DNA of 64,000 bases from Nocardia jiangxiensis NBRC 101359 (GTDB lineage Bacteria; Actinomycetota; Actinomycetes; Mycobacteriales; Mycobacteriaceae). Shown here piece after piece: positions 63,448 to 64,000 of the stretch. The translations under genes and the position numbers were made by a program. The stretch spans positions 1 through 64,000 of the forward strand of contig NZ_BAGB01000058.1 of assembly GCF_000308615.1 (NCBI RefSeq), given 5' to 3'. The notes under the pieces were generated by a model, which was given only the letters and a program-made list of their open reading frames with translations, had not been told where the DNA came from and did no database searches. Numbering within the stretch: the stretch's first letter is position 1; every line of letters begins with the position of its first letter.

Positions 63448-64000
63448 TCAGTCCGGTGATCGTATCGACGCGGAGTCACCGACCGGACCGTCCGCCGCGG
63501 TCTCCTCGGCGGCAGTCGAATCGGCGGCGGACTCGGATGCCGACCGGGATTTTCGCTGCGCGATCGCGACGCCGAGCAGGCACAGGATTCCGCCGAGCAG
63601 GGCCAGGGCGGGCGGGAACTCACCGAGCGTGGGCCATGCCAGCAGCACGGTGAGGGACGGGACGACGTACGTTGTCGCGGCCAGGCGCCCCACCGGCATG
63701 TGCGCCAGGGCGTAGGACCAGGTCCAGAAGGCCAGCGCCGTTGGCAGAAGTCCCAAATACACTACTGCCGCAAGGTTTTCCGCCGAGGCATGAGCCACGT
63801 CGGTCACCAACTGGCCACTGAAGGGCAGGCAGGCGATCGCACCGATCGCGCTGGCGTATGCGGTGACCTGCAAGGGCGAGGCATGCGCGAGAGCGGGTTT
63901 CTGGAGGATGGCGCCGAGGGCATGCCCCGCGGCTGCGGCCAGGCACAGCAGCGCGCCGGTGATCGCGGTACGACCGCCACCGCTGGCAACCCCGGCCAGA
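63448..64000 (-). CDS. EamA-family (DMT) transporter, 5' end outside window
   Basis: The visible C-terminal part (~184 residues) has five to six membrane helices and EamA repeat features: LQKPALAHASPLQVTAYASA, VYLGLLPTALAFWTWSYALA and PSLTVLLAWPTLGEFPPALA. It ends in a soluble Ser/Ala/Glu-rich tail of ~35 residues (RKSRSASESAADSTAAEETA). The reading frame continues open to the window edge. It is probably a metabolite exporter; it converges on the fadE operon. Confidence 0.85.
   Translation of the reverse strand, partial: LAGVASGGGRTAITGALLCLAAAAGHALGAILQKPALAHASPLQVTAYASAIGAIACLPFSGQLVTDVAHASAENLAAVVYLGLLPTALAFWTWSYALAHMPVGRLAATTYVVPSLTVLLAWPTLGEFPPALALLGGILCLLGVAIAQRKSRSASESAADSTAAEETAADGPVGDSASIRSPD

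Overview
The window is chromosomal DNA from a high-GC actinomycete, most likely Nocardia or a close relative (Mycobacteriales). Three things support this. The tmRNA encodes the tag ADSHQRDYALAA, which I recall as the mycobacterial tag. The neighbour groups prfB-mscS-ftsE-ftsX and hisN ... fadE24-fadE23 match mycobacterial gene order as I recall it. There is also a Ddn-like deazaflavin nitroreductase and heavy use of GTG and TTG starts. No CRISPR array, insertion sequence, complete prophage, rRNA or tRNA gene was seen; the only stable RNA gene is ssrA.

Layout. 0-8.7 kb is catabolic: aspA, a divergent aldo/keto reductase behind a double palindromic operator, an operon for amine or polyamine oxidation (glutamine-synthetase-like ligase, aldehyde dehydrogenase, SDR), and a divergent reductase/XRE-regulator pair. 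8.7-11.8 kb is a gene graveyard: fragments of a SnoaL-like protein, a Bcr/CflA-type MFS exporter, an O-methyltransferase and an unknown protein lie around an intact PadR regulator and a DUF899 protein. 11.8-17.3 kb carries a nitroreductase, a TetR/NmrA-like divergent pair with twin operators, a mercaptopyruvate-type sulfurtransferase, a GlcD-like flavoprotein and a LysR regulator.

From 17.6 to 25.9 kb a tightly overlapping seven-gene operon encodes an SsuD-like FMN monooxygenase, an SfnB/DszC-like flavoprotein, a complete oligopeptide-type ABC importer and a DUF1684 protein. The best reading is uptake and desulfurisation or oxidation of an organosulfur compound under LysR control. After an MscS channel, 27.8-33.0 kb is accessory DNA: two adjacent antibiotic-inactivation genes (Vat-type acetyltransferase, macrolide-type glycosyltransferase), both riddled with frameshifts, then XRE-regulator and small-protein cassettes that stop at the 3' end of the tmRNA gene, a classical integration site.

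33.3-53.1 kb separates ftsX from smpB and smpB from ssrA, genes that sit together in mycobacteria. It holds a beta-propeller protein, Ddn, MarR, two transporters, a YeiH-type exporter with its LysR partner, an AraC/MFS pair, a five-gene operon (quinone oxidoreductase, TauD dioxygenase, BKACE enzyme, hydrolase, and an acyl-CoA ligase interrupted by one amber codon), a DUF4232 lipoprotein, two paralogous one-helix proteins and recQ. 53.1-63.4 kb is core: ftsX, ftsE, a 52-residue membrane protein, an MscS channel, prfB, an SDR, hisN, citrate synthase, and fadE24-fadE23 behind two TTACTN4AGTAA operators. The window ends inside an EamA transporter.

Starts were chosen from ribosome binding sites and family lengths. 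At least eight genes are broken by stops, indels or truncation; whether the single-base defects are biological or assembly errors cannot be decided here.
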